From the NCBI GenBank assembly GCA_032690845.1, contig CM064432.1, forward strand, positions 56,604,071 through 56,668,070: DNA of 64,000 nt, given 5' to 3'. This DNA comes from Eleusine coracana subsp. coracana (taxonomy: Eukaryota > Streptophyta > Magnoliopsida > Poales > Poaceae). This document shows positions 1 to 11,398 of the stretch, piece after piece; the first letter of the stretch is position 1; every line of letters starts with the position of its first letter. Under the pieces are notes generated by a model that saw nothing but the letters and a program-made list of their open reading frames with translations, searched no databases and was not told the origin of the DNA. A program made the translations under genes and the position numbers.

Positions 1-1374
1 ACAATTCCATGTAAGCCATCCAAGCACGAAATGAGCATTTATTGACAGAGGAATGCAACTTGATATATCAGGCCACAATTACCACAAAAACATTTACTCA
101 CAGAAAGCACAAATGTAAACCTGATATAGGGCACAATCCCAAATATTTCAGCTAGTATAGATCAAAATCTACTCATTAGATTGTATCCTCCATAAGGATG
201 GCAATATGACGCAAGGATCATCTGAAAAGATACCAAGCAGATATATTGCATCTCAATACTTGCACTTTTTAGAACAGCAAGAATGTTTAACAATGCACAT
301 TCACAATGAGGGGGAAATGATTAATAGGCCACAGCCCACTGAAAGCAAATGATTTGTTACTGTGAGTTTAGTGTATTTAACAAGTTCAACCAAACAAAAT
401 AAAAAGCTGCAATTTACAGTGCAGGCAACATACATTGAAAGTTGAACTTAAAAAGTTTGGGCAAGCTTAAGTCAATGTAACCTTCAAATGTGGCAATGCC
501 ATGTAATTATTATTTCTTAAGTACAGAAATAACCGGAGACACATTTTGTTGAGTGCTCTCGTGGAAATATATCATACAATCTGACTTGATATTCCTTGAA
601 ATTGTATTATATGGCATTTCCCAATATAAGGATTAAAGTGAACTAAAAACATTTTCATGTCCCTAAAAGGAATGAGCCTGGACTCAGATAACCATGTTGA
701 GGAACTTGAAGAATTCTTAGTGCTGAGGATCCTGAGGTCTTTGGTTTGAATCAACCTCTATAAAAATAGGGGCAAGGCTGCCTAGAAAGACCCTTCCCCA
801 AAGCCCTATAGGCTCGCAACCCCAACTCCTACTTGCCTTTGCACTTGTTTCTTGAACCAGTTTACTAGTTTGTAAAAGCTGGGTTATTCAGGTATCCAGA
901 CACTTGTCAACCATGCTAGCTACTATTTCTTTAGATAGTGCTCAACAGAAACAAAACAATTAAAAAAAATCGTTTGTGCAAGAAACCAAGCTAATACTAC
1001 AGACTTAAGCAGTGCAATCATAATTTGTTACATTTGCCAAGTTAGTCTATTTTAATTTAATATATCACTGCGTCCTCCCTGATGATGTCAATTTGCTGCT
1101 TGAACAATAGGCAAAGTTACAACTGTTTTATAACTTAATAATTACATCTTTTTGTGGAAGTACAGGAATCCACACAGCCTAAATGCAACAGACCATTTTT
1201 CTTACTTCAAAAGTTATAAACTGCACAACTAAAGAGTAAAGAGAGAGTTTCATTGACCATCAAAGCCTTTCTGTCTTACTGTACTGTCCAACTGAGAACG
1301 AAGCACTCGAAATCATCAGCTCCTGGAGAACCCAATAGTACCATGATCATCTTGATAGATTGATCACTGCATCT
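1..1374. other. No gene recognised; 3' flank of the F-box gene
   Basis: This is AT-rich sequence downstream (on the minus strand) of the F-box stop codon. It probably includes that gene's 3' UTR. No open frame longer than about 60 codons looks coding, and I see no repeat ends. Confidence 0.5.
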
Positions 1375-2972
1375 TCATGGGAGAGGCAATCTTCCCTTCA
1401 CAAGATCTGAATGGATACAAAATAGAAGGCTTACAGGTTACAACCATGATATGGCTAAACATTTACATATATTTGAGATGTGCAGGTTTGGATGACCATA
1501 ATATTGGTTTTGGAATGTGCATCAAGCTGACCACAATGTAGGTCGAGAAACAATAAATCATTAAGATAACCATTTTCAAGAATGGTTCATAATAAATTTG
1601 AACCAAAGATTAGGCTATCTCTTCTGTGCATATGGCATGACAATCTTTCAATTTCAATATTCAGTTTCTGTGAACAAGTATCACAAGAATTATAAATCCA
1701 TATGTCACTACTCACCCCTGAATTTGTGACTCTTATAGTGTGAACGAATTCATGAATCATGGCACAAACATAGAAATTTGTTTGTTACACTAAATTTGAG
1801 ACAGGTGAGGGTAACATGGTTTAACAAGATCATTCATCTGACTAGAACTTTAGTCACAACAGTGCAAACATGCATAAGGTGTAAAGATTAAACATAAGCA
1901 AAACGTCAATACCTGAAGTGTAGAAGCTTGTGTAGGGTGCAACGGCATAGTAGGACCCTTGCTCGCCTACCTTCCTCGCCTGCCCTGACTTGAGCACAAT
2001 TGTGAACACACCAACATCCGTACTCATCAAAATGGTATTTGTGCCCTCCGCAAAGCCAATCACATTGAACGAGTCCGACACATGAAGAATTGGAAGCAAC
2101 GTCTTGAGCTTGATGACCTTGTTTTGCACCCAACCTGAAACGCCATCAGAACCAACCTGCCAGGACCACAGGTACATGCTATCATCCTTCACACCGACCA
2201 ATCCCAGACTACCATCTTCTGATGTCACAGCAATGCCTTCAGGCTGCTTGTACGCCTGTGGCCCATCAATCACGGATAGGCTGCGCCCGACCAAGTCATA
2301 CTTAAGAATCCTTTTGCCTTGATCAAGGCTAAAGTAGAGTGCATCTCCGCTAAGGACACTGGGTCTCGTTTCGATGTAGCAACCGAGTTGAATGGTGGAC
2401 GGCTCGCTGAATGCGCCAGTCTCCGATGTGTACTCGCTTGCCCACGTGAAAACCTCCGCTTCGTCCTCCTCATCGACGAAGTATCCCACGAAGACCACGC
2501 GGAACGGGCCGCCGTGGCAGTCCAGGTGGTCACAGCCGTCCACGCCGCAGAGCACCGCTGCGGTGTAGTGCTTATGCGGGTGCACGGGCGCCGGAACGGG
2601 ACGCTGGTCCCCGGTGACGGGGTCCCAGACGACGAGGTCTCGGAGGGGAAAGATGTCGAGCAGCGCGCGCCCGTGGCGGCATTCGATGGCCCACCCGTCG
2701 CGGCCGTCGAACGCCGGCGTCGCGAAGGGGGAGGCGGCGGCGGTGGGGACGAATCGGAAGCGAGGGCACCCGTCGTAGAGGTTACGGAGGAATCCGAGCA
2801 GGGGCGGCGCGCGGTGGAACTCGCGGTAGCGGCGGAGGAAGGCGGGGTCGGAGAGCAGTCGGCACCAGGATTTGCAGACGAGGGAGGCGCGCACGAGGAA
2901 CGAGGGCTCATCCGGCGGGAGGCGGAGTAGGATCTCAGCGATGGCGTCGTCGATCAGCTCCGGTAGGGCCAT
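1375..2972 (-). CDS. F-box domain protein, two coding exons (1913..2972 and 1375..1406)
   Basis: The product is a predicted substrate-recognition subunit of an SCF ubiquitin ligase. The first 45 residues form an F-box (LPELIDDAIAEILLRLPPDE, then ASLVCKSWCRLLSD). The remaining ~310 residues are a grass-type F-box-associated region with beta-propeller-like strands (for example ALYFSLDQGKRILKYDL) and no Kelch or LRR signature that I can name. The start at 2972 is chosen because the F-box follows at once; an in-frame ATG at 3110 would add 46 low-complexity residues. The long frame runs through a good donor (TTCAG|GTATTG, exon edge 1913). An acceptor (CCATTCAG|ATCTTG, exon edge 1406) gives a 32-nt last exon ending FYTSDLVKGRLPLP, a common tail in grass F-box proteins. 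Total 363 aa. The substrate is unknown. A MITE-like element sits about 145 bp upstream. Confidence 0.85.
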
Positions 2973-3116
2973 GGCGTGGTCGTGGGCGGTGGTGCGCGGC
3001 GGAGGCGGGATGATTTGGGTGGGGATCGCCGGATCGGGGAAGCGCGTTGAGGAGAGAGGCGATAGGCGGAGGCTCGGGGTGCGCGTTTGGAAGCTCCAAC
3101 CAGCAACCAAACGTTC

Positions 3117-3301
3117 GGGGTGTTCGTTTCCTTTAGCAGTTTAGCATCTCTTAGGTGCTAAAGTTTAGCCTTTTTTTAACATTTTTTTCTTTCTTAGACT
3201 AAACTTTAGTATAAATTTAAGTATATATGTTATTTTTTTTATACTAACTTTAATCTAAAGTTTAGCTTTAGCCTATTAACACTTGAAAACAAACACACCC
3301 T
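3117..3301. mobile_element. MITE-like inverted-repeat element upstream of the F-box gene
   Basis: The ends are ggggtgttcgttt and aaacaaacacaccc, followed inward by inverted copies of a taaagtttag-type motif. The whole stretch folds back on itself and has no coding capacity. It is adjacent to the F-box promoter. I could not fix a target-site duplication, so the superfamily (PIF/Tourist or hAT) is open. Confidence 0.6.
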
Positions 3302-4039
3302 TACAAAGACTATCAAATGCCACCACCACTGACCGTTGAAATAAAAAAGGATTCGCTATTCGCACTGCATCCGAAACGGCATCAACGGCTCAACCCAGTC
3401 TCGCGGCGGAATCGGCATATGTATCAGAATTGTGCCAAATGATTTCTCAAAGTGATTCTGTTCAAATAGAGAAATGTTTTTAGCAAAATAATAAATAAAT
3501 TTGAAACGTTTCTCAGATAATCTGAACCGTACAAAACAAATGGATGAAATTTGTAATGATTCACGATGTTACCATAAGGCACTTTCTGAATGATTGTTCT
3601 TCTTGCAACCTAACTTGATGATTGTTGAATGACGAAAAGGTAACCCCAGGAAAATAAGTATCAATATCATGATTCTTAACATTCGCAAAAAAATATTAGG
3701 ATTCTTACAGAAAAAGATTTTTTTTAATTCACAACATGGACAGTATACTGATGTTGATATATGGGAGCATATAGTTAGACAAAGAAAGGTAATCAGTAGT
3801 AAAATTGAATCCTAGTAACTTAACGCATACTCTAGTTTAATATGCCTACTTGATTAATGCGACACCTCAAACCCTTTCCCACTAGAAAATTTTACAGCTA
3901 AAATTAATGCAAAATATACAGAACAGAAATTATAGACTTGAGAAGCATAAAACAAGAAAATTTACAAATCAAGTGGGAACCTACTAGAGAATCCACATAG
4001 AGTGCTGTAAAGCCATCGCGCTTGCTGACGTTTTTCTCT
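3302..4039. other. Intergenic AT-rich sequence
   Basis: I see no gene or clear repeat boundary here. The stretch separates the F-box gene from the CLE-like gene. Confidence 0.5.
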
Positions 4040-4357
4040 TCATCGCACGAATCTGACGCCCTCTATTTGCTTAGCATCAGCACCTGTTATGTACAGTATA
4101 GGATCAGAACCCCTCCGAACCCTTCTATCACTCATCCTGTTAGGATCAACTGATGAAGGAGCCATCGCCCGGTAGTCCCTTTTGTGGAGGCTAGCAACAT
4201 TCATCTCTGCAAGCATCCGCGGCTTCTTTTCTTGTATTCCGAGCAGAAGAGGAACACTTGTGAAGCCGCATGCCTTCTGCTGATGAACTAATAACGCCCA
4301 CAAGCATAGAAGAACGAGAACCGTCGCGAACTTCTTGCCAAGCATTGCCATTTCCAC
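4040..4357 (-). CDS. CLE-family secreted signalling peptide precursor, CLE45-like
   Basis: A 105-aa precursor. Residues ~8-32 are a hydrophobic signal peptide (LGKKFATVLVLLCLWALLVH), followed by a variable spacer and a conserved block RRVRRGSDPI. From family knowledge, Arabidopsis CLE45 ends its dodecapeptide RRVRRGSDPIHN, so the first ten positions match exactly. Here the last two positions read L and Y instead of H and N, and 16 more residues (starting ITGADAK) follow before the stop. Typical plant CLE precursors are 80-120 aa with the motif near the C-terminus, so size and layout fit. The mature peptide would act in the apoplast on LRR receptor kinases. The altered end could mean a divergent or decayed copy, or an unrecognised intron; no GT-AG pair that restores HN is obvious. 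Confidence 0.7.
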   Translation of the reverse strand: MEMAMLGKKFATVLVLLCLWALLVHQQKACGFTSVPLLLGIQEKKPRMLAEMNVASLHKRDYRAMAPSSVDPNRMSDRRVRRGSDPILYITGADAKQIEGVRFVR

Positions 4358-5400
4358 TCGTGTTTACTTCTCTGATACCCTATCACTAGTTTGTCATATA
4401 TGTACTGTACATAAGGCTGTTTAGAAGGTTCTGACATGCATGGATAAAGGGCCGTGGCCCGTGGCCGTAGCACAAACCTTGGGAAGCTCAGAATCTTTAA
4501 CCGGTTCCCCTGACCCCTGTCTATGTCCGTTCTTAGACTGACCACACTTGGATACTCGAAACCATCCTCTAGTATTTCGATAGCGGATGTGCAGTTGCAC
4601 CGGGCTAGTGGGAGGGCTACAGTAAATTTCCGGACAGCCTCTTGAATGTCAAATATGACGCGGTCTGGACAACCGCTATAGCGCCATGTCGGACGCGGCC
4701 CACCACCAAAGCGGCTGCGCCCAACCACCCCGACCCTCCCGCCAGCACCCGGAGCCAGTTCGCCGTCGGGAGCTCCAAGCCACCGTGCCGCCGGATCTGG
4801 AGAGAGGAGAGGGAGGGCGGAGCTCGAGCCACGGCGTCGTCGGATCTTGGAGGACCGCACCGTCGGATCTGGAGAGAGGAGGAGAGGTAGAGCCATCCGC
4901 CGCTCTAGGGCTCGCTGTTCACCGCGAGGGGGTGGGGGGGGCGAGCACGGGGGGAAGGGGGAGGGAGGAGCTCGCCATCCGCCGCGGGGGGTTGGGGGCG
5001 CGTGTGCTCGAGGGTGGCCGGAGGAAGCGAGGGGAGAGAGAGAGAACGGGTGGAGGGAGGGCGCGGGCGGCCGTCGCGGCGGAGCTCAACAAGGCCGGCG
5101 CGGGCCACAACGTTAGGCACGGGGAGGAGAGGGCGGCGCGGAGCGGGCCAGCAGGCGGGCGAGGAGCTCGGTGTGGAGCTCGGCAGGCGGAGAGAAAGAT
5201 TAGGGAGGGAGGAGAGAGAGAGAGGAGAGAAAAAAGAAAGGGAAGAAACTGATAGGTGGGTCCCACAGCAAGTTAGTTGATATAGAGGATGAATATAGAG
5301 TATGCACGGGTGCGGAAAAACTACATATAGAAAAGAGAATATCGATGACCAAAATGAAATATTCTTTTCAAATATAAATTTAAAGTATAACAAATACAGT
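4358..5400. other. GC-rich, purine-rich intergenic block without a supported gene
   Basis: The sequence changes sharply to GC-rich, with GGAGAG/GAGGGAGG runs on the plus strand. This opens overlapping frames on both strands (for example 4686..5252 plus and 4905..5393 minus). The translations are low-complexity Arg/Gly or Pro/Ser and resemble no protein I know. It may be an eroded transposon or a CpG-rich regulatory block. Confidence 0.4.
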
Positions 5401-5875
5401 CAGTCTTACTGTCCTTCGCACCACGCAACCCTGTAAAGAAGAGAAGCGTTATGTGATAGCGCACATAACGAACAACAAGCAACTGCTTTATGCTTTAGAA
5501 ATTCACTCTGAACCAAGAAGCTCTACATCCCAGGCAAACAACCAGGAAGATGGATAAATATTGCTACCTACTTTCTTTAGCCATTATCTAAGAAAAACTG
5601 CTAGTTGGTGCTAGATGAATCTTTTTGTGCTTCTTTTATGCATTTCATGGATTTCAAATATTGGCAAACAAAGAGAAAAGCTATTTCAATCAGCGACACA
5701 CCATCTTCTTTAGTGTTTACTGTATTCATGTTTAAGCTGCCTAACTGCCTCTTTCTACGATAACAATTACTAGCCCCGGTCTCACACATTATGGCATGCT
5801 GCTCGGGATTCCTAAAGCCGAAATACTCTTTACTTTTAGGAACTTGCTAATTTTCAGCTGACTAAAAGTTTGGAC

Positions 5876-6184
5876 AGTCATCTCCTTGAGCCATTATATC
5901 TAGATCTAATGATTTATAATTATTATACAGATAATTCTATAAAAAATTGAAATATAAAGTAACAAACTATTGACTGAAAGGGTTCAGCTGAAGAGATTTA
6001 GCTAAACCCTTTCAGTCAATATTTTGTTACTTTATATTTTAATTTTTTATAGGATTATCTGTCTCTTCAGCTGAACCCTTTCAGTCAATGGTTTGTTACT
6101 TTATATTTCAATTTTTTATAGGATTATCTGTATAATAATTATAAATTATTAGATCTAGATATAATGGCTCAAGGAGGTGACTAG
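5876..6184. mobile_element. Fold-back MITE with an internally duplicated arm
   Basis: The left arm starts tctccttgagccattata at 5881, and its inverse ends the element near 6180 (tataatggctcaaggagg). The arms are close to 95 bp. The right part contains two tandem copies of a segment reading gaaccctttcagtcaat, then gttactttata, then gattatctgt, so one arm has been duplicated. There are no ORFs. It lies downstream of the PFK gene. Confidence 0.7.
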
Positions 6185-7388
6185 GAAATATATTTCATGT
6201 AAAAAAAAAACTAGGAAATATGTTACTTTTAATAAGAAAAGAAGTGAGCTTGCGTTGTTACTTGCTGGAATGCACAAAGTCCTAGCGAAGCAATTCCAGT
6301 CCAGGAGGCTTGTTCTTTGACTTTGCACCAAAGAGGAAGGAAATAAGAGCAAAAGGAGGACTGAAACTTCTTTTCTGTAACTACTTCCCCTAGCTATACT
6401 AGTATAATGTTGTAATTTTATCAGAAAACAATGTTTCCTGGCCACAAAACATGCTATTAGGGACAACTATTTTCGTGCTCTTATTCTTATTTCCAAGAAC
6501 TGAATATTTTTCCTGTTCTTAAGCCCCAAATCATGTTCATAACAAGCGTTAATGTCTGAAACAGGGAGAAATCTCATGACCAAGACAATGAAACTGAAGA
6601 GATTAATTCATTTTAAGAAAAATATTGCACCATCTTCATTCGATGGACAGTTTTCGAAACCGTGGAAGCTGATTCAGAGTTGGGGCTCGACTGCTGTATT
6701 GGGACTCGAATGATAACGATTCTGGTTGCAGAACAGGTTGCAATTTGATCGCAGAAGCTTGTAAAGGCACTGGCTTACCAGCCTCTGACAGGACGAACAG
6801 TTTTTTTTTTTTTTAAACTTACAGGACGAACAGTTAACAAACAAGCAACCCGTGAACAACTTAGAAACTCTGCTGCTTTACATCTGAAGAGATTTTTTTT
6901 TCTCGAATATGCAAAAGAGCTATGTATCTTTGTATTAAAAAGAGAGAAATTGGTTCCTTACAGACACCATCACCTCATTCCGAATCGAGCTGTGAGGGAC
7001 TGAGATTATATTGTAGGCTTAAAGATAATAAAACATACTAGGAAGAGTTTGACCAACTAAAATAAACCTAGTCTGGAACTTGAGTTAGCTCCTGCTAGGT
7101 GCCAAAGCTGCCGCCTCTCAATACGTAGCTCGCTTCATCTAGCAGCTTCCTATGGAACATTGGAATCACAGACCAAGAGAAAGAAATGTCATCGGGCTCA
7201 CTTATTATTTTCGTGACAAATCTGTTTACATCCGTGGCTTTAGCCAATGGACACAACACCCTTGCAAACAAACTAGCCAAGTCTTAAATCTCAGCATCAC
7301 ATTATTGGAGATCAAGCACATCAGCAAAGAATGCTAAATTATGTAGTGCTAAAAATTTTGCAGATGGTCAGGCAATGCCGACAACAGG
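6185..7388. other. Intergenic; 3' flank of the PFK gene
   Basis: AT-rich sequence with short T runs. It probably contains the PFK 3' UTR next to 7389. No other gene is recognised. Confidence 0.45.
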
Positions 7389-10300
7389 TCAATCAAAGTC
7401 GGGCTGACCAGTGGAGGTGAGGCACCGATGCCACATTCTGCTGTTGGGGTTGATGCGCTTTGGTGCGGTGATGACCTCTGTGATGGGGAGGTAGACATAG
7501 TGAGTGTTGCAGACACAGGAAGTGATGCCACTGAACCCAGCAAAAGCACCATGGACCTGTAGCATCATAAGTTGAATTCGATGTGACCAAAGTAGTTAAA
7601 ATTGATGGATTGTTAGATTTTACTCCAGGAATGAAAAAAAAAAAGATAAATGCCAAAGACATGTAGAGCAGAGAGGCAGCTTACAGCATTCTGTCCAAGT
7701 ACGGTGCACAAAATAGCATCAGATGCATTGGCACGGCATGCTCGAACCATGTAAGTTGGGTCAATGTATTTCACATCAGCAGGAACGCCAATGTCCTTGA
7801 AATGCATCTTAATCTGTGAAGTGTGAAGCAACATCACTAAGGAATGCCATCATAAAGACTGAAGACTTCTAAAAAAGACAAATACAAATTTGAACTTGGA
7901 ACCCACAGTTTGGTCTAACACGGACCAAAATGAGCAGATAGTAAACCCTTGTGTGCAGGGAAGGAACACAAGAGGATAGAAGGAATCAAGTTAAAAGGCA
8001 GATAATAGTCTAAAATGATAGAACAAGGTCCAAAAAAGGGGAACCAAATCCAAACATGAGTTTGGTCTAGCACGAACCTTCTGCTGCATGTGAACACCGA
8101 TGTCACTAAATATCACATTTCCTGACGCATCAGTGGCACCTGATGTTTGCAATAAATCCTACAAGGAGAATGGACAGTTATACCATAGGTTTTCATACTC
8201 GGCAGCATGCCCGCTGCACATATGGAACGGAACATAGGTAACCAGAGGCCACAAAGGATCATGTCCTAAAAGGAGAACTTACTTGTCCTGCCGCTTCAGC
8301 AACACAAACCACACAGAATCCTTTTGTCTTTAACAAATGTTCAAGGTGACGTAAAACACCACGTTCTCCATCTAGCTTGAAAGGGACCTTTATTCATATT
8401 ATAAGCTTTTGTTGGTACACCATGTTCTACATGTTCAAAAAAATGTTTGTTTTGATGAGAGTAATATCTACTTACCTCTGGTATTAAACAGACATCAACC
8501 TGCCCACTTGAAAGGGAAGCATGCATTGCAATAAAGCCACTGCTCCTTCCCATCAATTTGACCAAACCAATACCATGGTATGCACTACGTGCCTAAAACA
8601 ATAGTGCATCATAAATTAAAACAACATTATCCATGTGGCATACAAGCATCATCAGCTTACCTCTATATAGGCGGAATTAATGGCTCGTTGGGCTTCTTCC
8701 ACAGCTGTATCAAAACCAAATGTCTTATCCATCAAAAGTATATCATTATCAATGGTCTTTGGAACTGCTACAACTGAAACTTTCAGCTTTCTCTTACGGC
8801 ACTGCATTGTCCAGGAGAAATAAATTGATTTGTCCTTTCAGTTTGATGAACACAGAAAGCAAGATAAACACAAAATAAATATTGAAGTGCACTTATGTTT
8901 AACTTGCACACAAGGAAGATTAAAAGGATTCACTAAAGATCATGGATGTAGGGTAACTCGGAATATGCAGATATAAGGTTATTCACAAACGAAAAAAACC
9001 CTTAGTAGATCACATGAAAAATAGGAAAGCACGATAGTTAATGAATAAATGAAAAGACTGATACTCCCTCCGTTTTTAAATTGTTGTCGCCGTTGACTTT
9101 TTAGTTATGTTTGATCGTTCGCCTTATTCCAAATATTTGGTCAAATTTGCAAAATTATAAGTTAGGTTTCAATTTCCTTCGATGATAAAACAAATCATAA
9201 CAAAATATGTGCTATTGTTTAAAAAATCGAATACGATGAATGTTAAACATATCTTAAAAAGTCAATGGTGACAACAATTTAAGAACGGAGCGAGTAGAGA
9301 TTAAGGACCTCTTCATGGATAGCATTTGCCCCTGCATGGGTACCATTTCCACCAAGTACAAAAAGCATATCAATTCGTCTGGCCTAGAAAAGCAAATACG
9401 TCATATCAGAATAGGGGAATAACCAGTACATCAGTAAATCTCACAGTTCAGTACGTTTACCTGTATGCTATCAACTATCTCACTAGTTTTAGCTCCACCA
9501 CGAGAAACTCCAAGAAAACTTCCACCAGCAAGATTTATATTCTCCACTAGACCACGTGAAAGCTGGATGATGTTACCAAAATGAAACTTGAACATCATAA
9601 ACAGAAAGTCTCTAACACTGGCGTATAATGGACGAGCATTCTCACCGGCATTTCTTTTAGGCCTTTTTCAAAAAATCCACGGTAACCAAATGGAATCCCA
9701 ACAATATTCTTAACCCCATAGGTCTCTAGGGTGAATACTATCTGCAAATGCAAAAACATAGGTCATAAATTAAGACTTCCATTTCTTACAAGAGAAATGG
9801 AGAACAGATCTGGATATTTTCTGAGTTTTGAGTAAATATTATTGAAATTCAAATCATATAATTGAAAAACTATAAAACATATCAGCTGAGACTGAGAACA
9901 TCATGGATATTTCAAATGAGAAGTACAATGTTGGTATATCTGATTCAGGATCAAGGGTCACAAATCTTAATTTTGACCCATTTTTCTCTTTGCAGTTCAT
10001 ATTAGGTAGATCATGAGCTGGTGCATAAAATTCAATAGATATTTTGAAGTTTGTTATACATCTACCTACTTGGAACAATTATAAGGTAACCATACTTATA
10101 GCCCTGACTGTAAATGAAAGTTGAATTGACCTTATACTACAAGCTGAAATTCTCCATGAATGAGGGCAAATTCATCCATCAAAAGCAATGACACGGAAAT
10201 GGAAGGAAATAACAGTGAGCTTTTCGGGAAAATAAGGACCTGTCTGATGACATCATTCAAACCAGGGCAGAGCCCTCCACAAGTAACTATAGCCGCTTTT

Positions 10301-11353
10301 ACTTCTTCTGGCTCAAAGTATATCTCCTTGCGAGGTCCTGCTCGATGCACCCTACAGAAAGTTGTGTAGTGCCTCTTCCTTTTATAATCTGATGTGATAT
10401 ATGAAATAAACAACTAAAAGGTTGAAAACATAACGTGGAAGCTGTTTAAGAAAAACTGTCACATATTTATGTTGAGAAGGATTATAAACTTGTGATTAGA
10501 TGACATTATACCATTGCTCCAACCAGGTACAATCAGGATCAATGCATTCGGCTCCAGCAGAATTAGGTGAGGAATATTTTATCACCTAGAAAAGCATGTG
10601 ATGTTAAGTTCACTGTTCACAGTATATCCTGTCAGGAACAAAAATAAAGGTATGCTTCTTTTAGGTGCAAAATGGAGTGACAATGCCAATGTGCAAAGCC
10701 TAGGCAAGATTAGGCAAAGGATTCAAACATATCCTAACCTTAACCCAGCTTCGAAATGGCTCTGGGCCGTCAAATAACAGATGTCATTTAATCATTTTGA
10801 AGTTATAAACTCTTCCTGTGCAATGAATCATGCTCTTTTTTAATATTTATAGAATACTGACCTTCAAAAGTGCCCTATCATCATTGTTAACATAACCATT
10901 CCACATATCCAAATGTGTATCACCTTCGTCACTTGTAGGAGTTTTGGCAGCAGATGGCCTGTATAAGAAAATAGTGTGATACATATTTAGTAGATTGCAA
11001 GAAAGCTAGCTAAGCAACCTCAAACAAAGGGATAAATGATACCTGTTTTTCTTGAGAGAGAATGTGGTTGGCCTGGGTTTTAAATCATACGTATCAGTAA
11101 TACTAGGCAAACTGAAACGTCTGTCCCAGTCTTCCTGGAACTTCTGCTTCCAAGAGGGATCATTAAAATCTAATTCCACTTTCGATGAAGAAGCTCTAAC
11201 AGTCAGTTGAGCAGTCTTTTTTATCTTCCTGCTTTTGCATTGTTTGACTTTCGAATAGGACAAACCATATAAGCACTGATCCTTTGTTGAATGCATAGAT
11301 GGGTGCCGTTGCGTGCTACAAAAACTACTGCCTGTTTTGAAAGCAACAGCCAT
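7389..11353 (-). CDS. PFK5: ATP-dependent 6-phosphofructokinase, plastid type (PFK4/PFK5 group), 13 coding exons
   Basis: Phosphorylates fructose 6-phosphate to fructose 1,6-bisphosphate with ATP. Coding exons in order: 11043..11353, 10862..10958, 10512..10585, 10240..10351, 9646..9741, 9461..9562, 9309..9383, 8661..8801, 8476..8592, 8283..8387, 8078..8158, 7685..7813, 7389..7556. All junctions are GT-AG and phases add up to 535 aa. Motifs: TCGGLCPGLND near residue 186 (nucleotide-binding loop), GGNGTHAGA near 275, PKTIDNDI near 303 (catalytic Asp region) and MGRSSGFIA near 351. The first ~70 residues are Ser/Lys/Arg-rich and poor in acidic residues, like a chloroplast transit peptide, which suggests the plastid isoform. 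The start is ATG 11353; an ATG at 11404 spans a splice acceptor (TTATGCAG|ATTACT) and is not used. The symbol rests on similarity to the Arabidopsis plastid clade. Confidence 0.92.
9064..9294. mobile_element. Stowaway-type MITE in a PFK intron
   Basis: 231 bp, bounded by TA dinucleotides. Ends are ctccctccgtttttaaattg and the imperfect inverse caatttaagaacggagcgag, typical of Tc1/Mariner-derived Stowaway elements. It lies between PFK coding exons 7 and 8, a few bases upstream of the exon 7 donor side (9309). Confidence 0.85.
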
Positions 11354-11398
11354 CCTGAACAGGTTTCTCAACAAGTTGCAAGTGGTGACCCTAGTAAT

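Noticed and set aside
2973..3110. Upstream in-frame ATG extending the F-box protein by 46 residues
   Set aside because: The added residues are Pro/Arg/Ser-rich without conservation cues, and the F-box begins directly after the ATG at 2972.
4686..5393. Overlapping ORFs of 92-188 codons on both strands
   Set aside because: Low-complexity products caused by GC and purine bias; no motif, start context or splice support.
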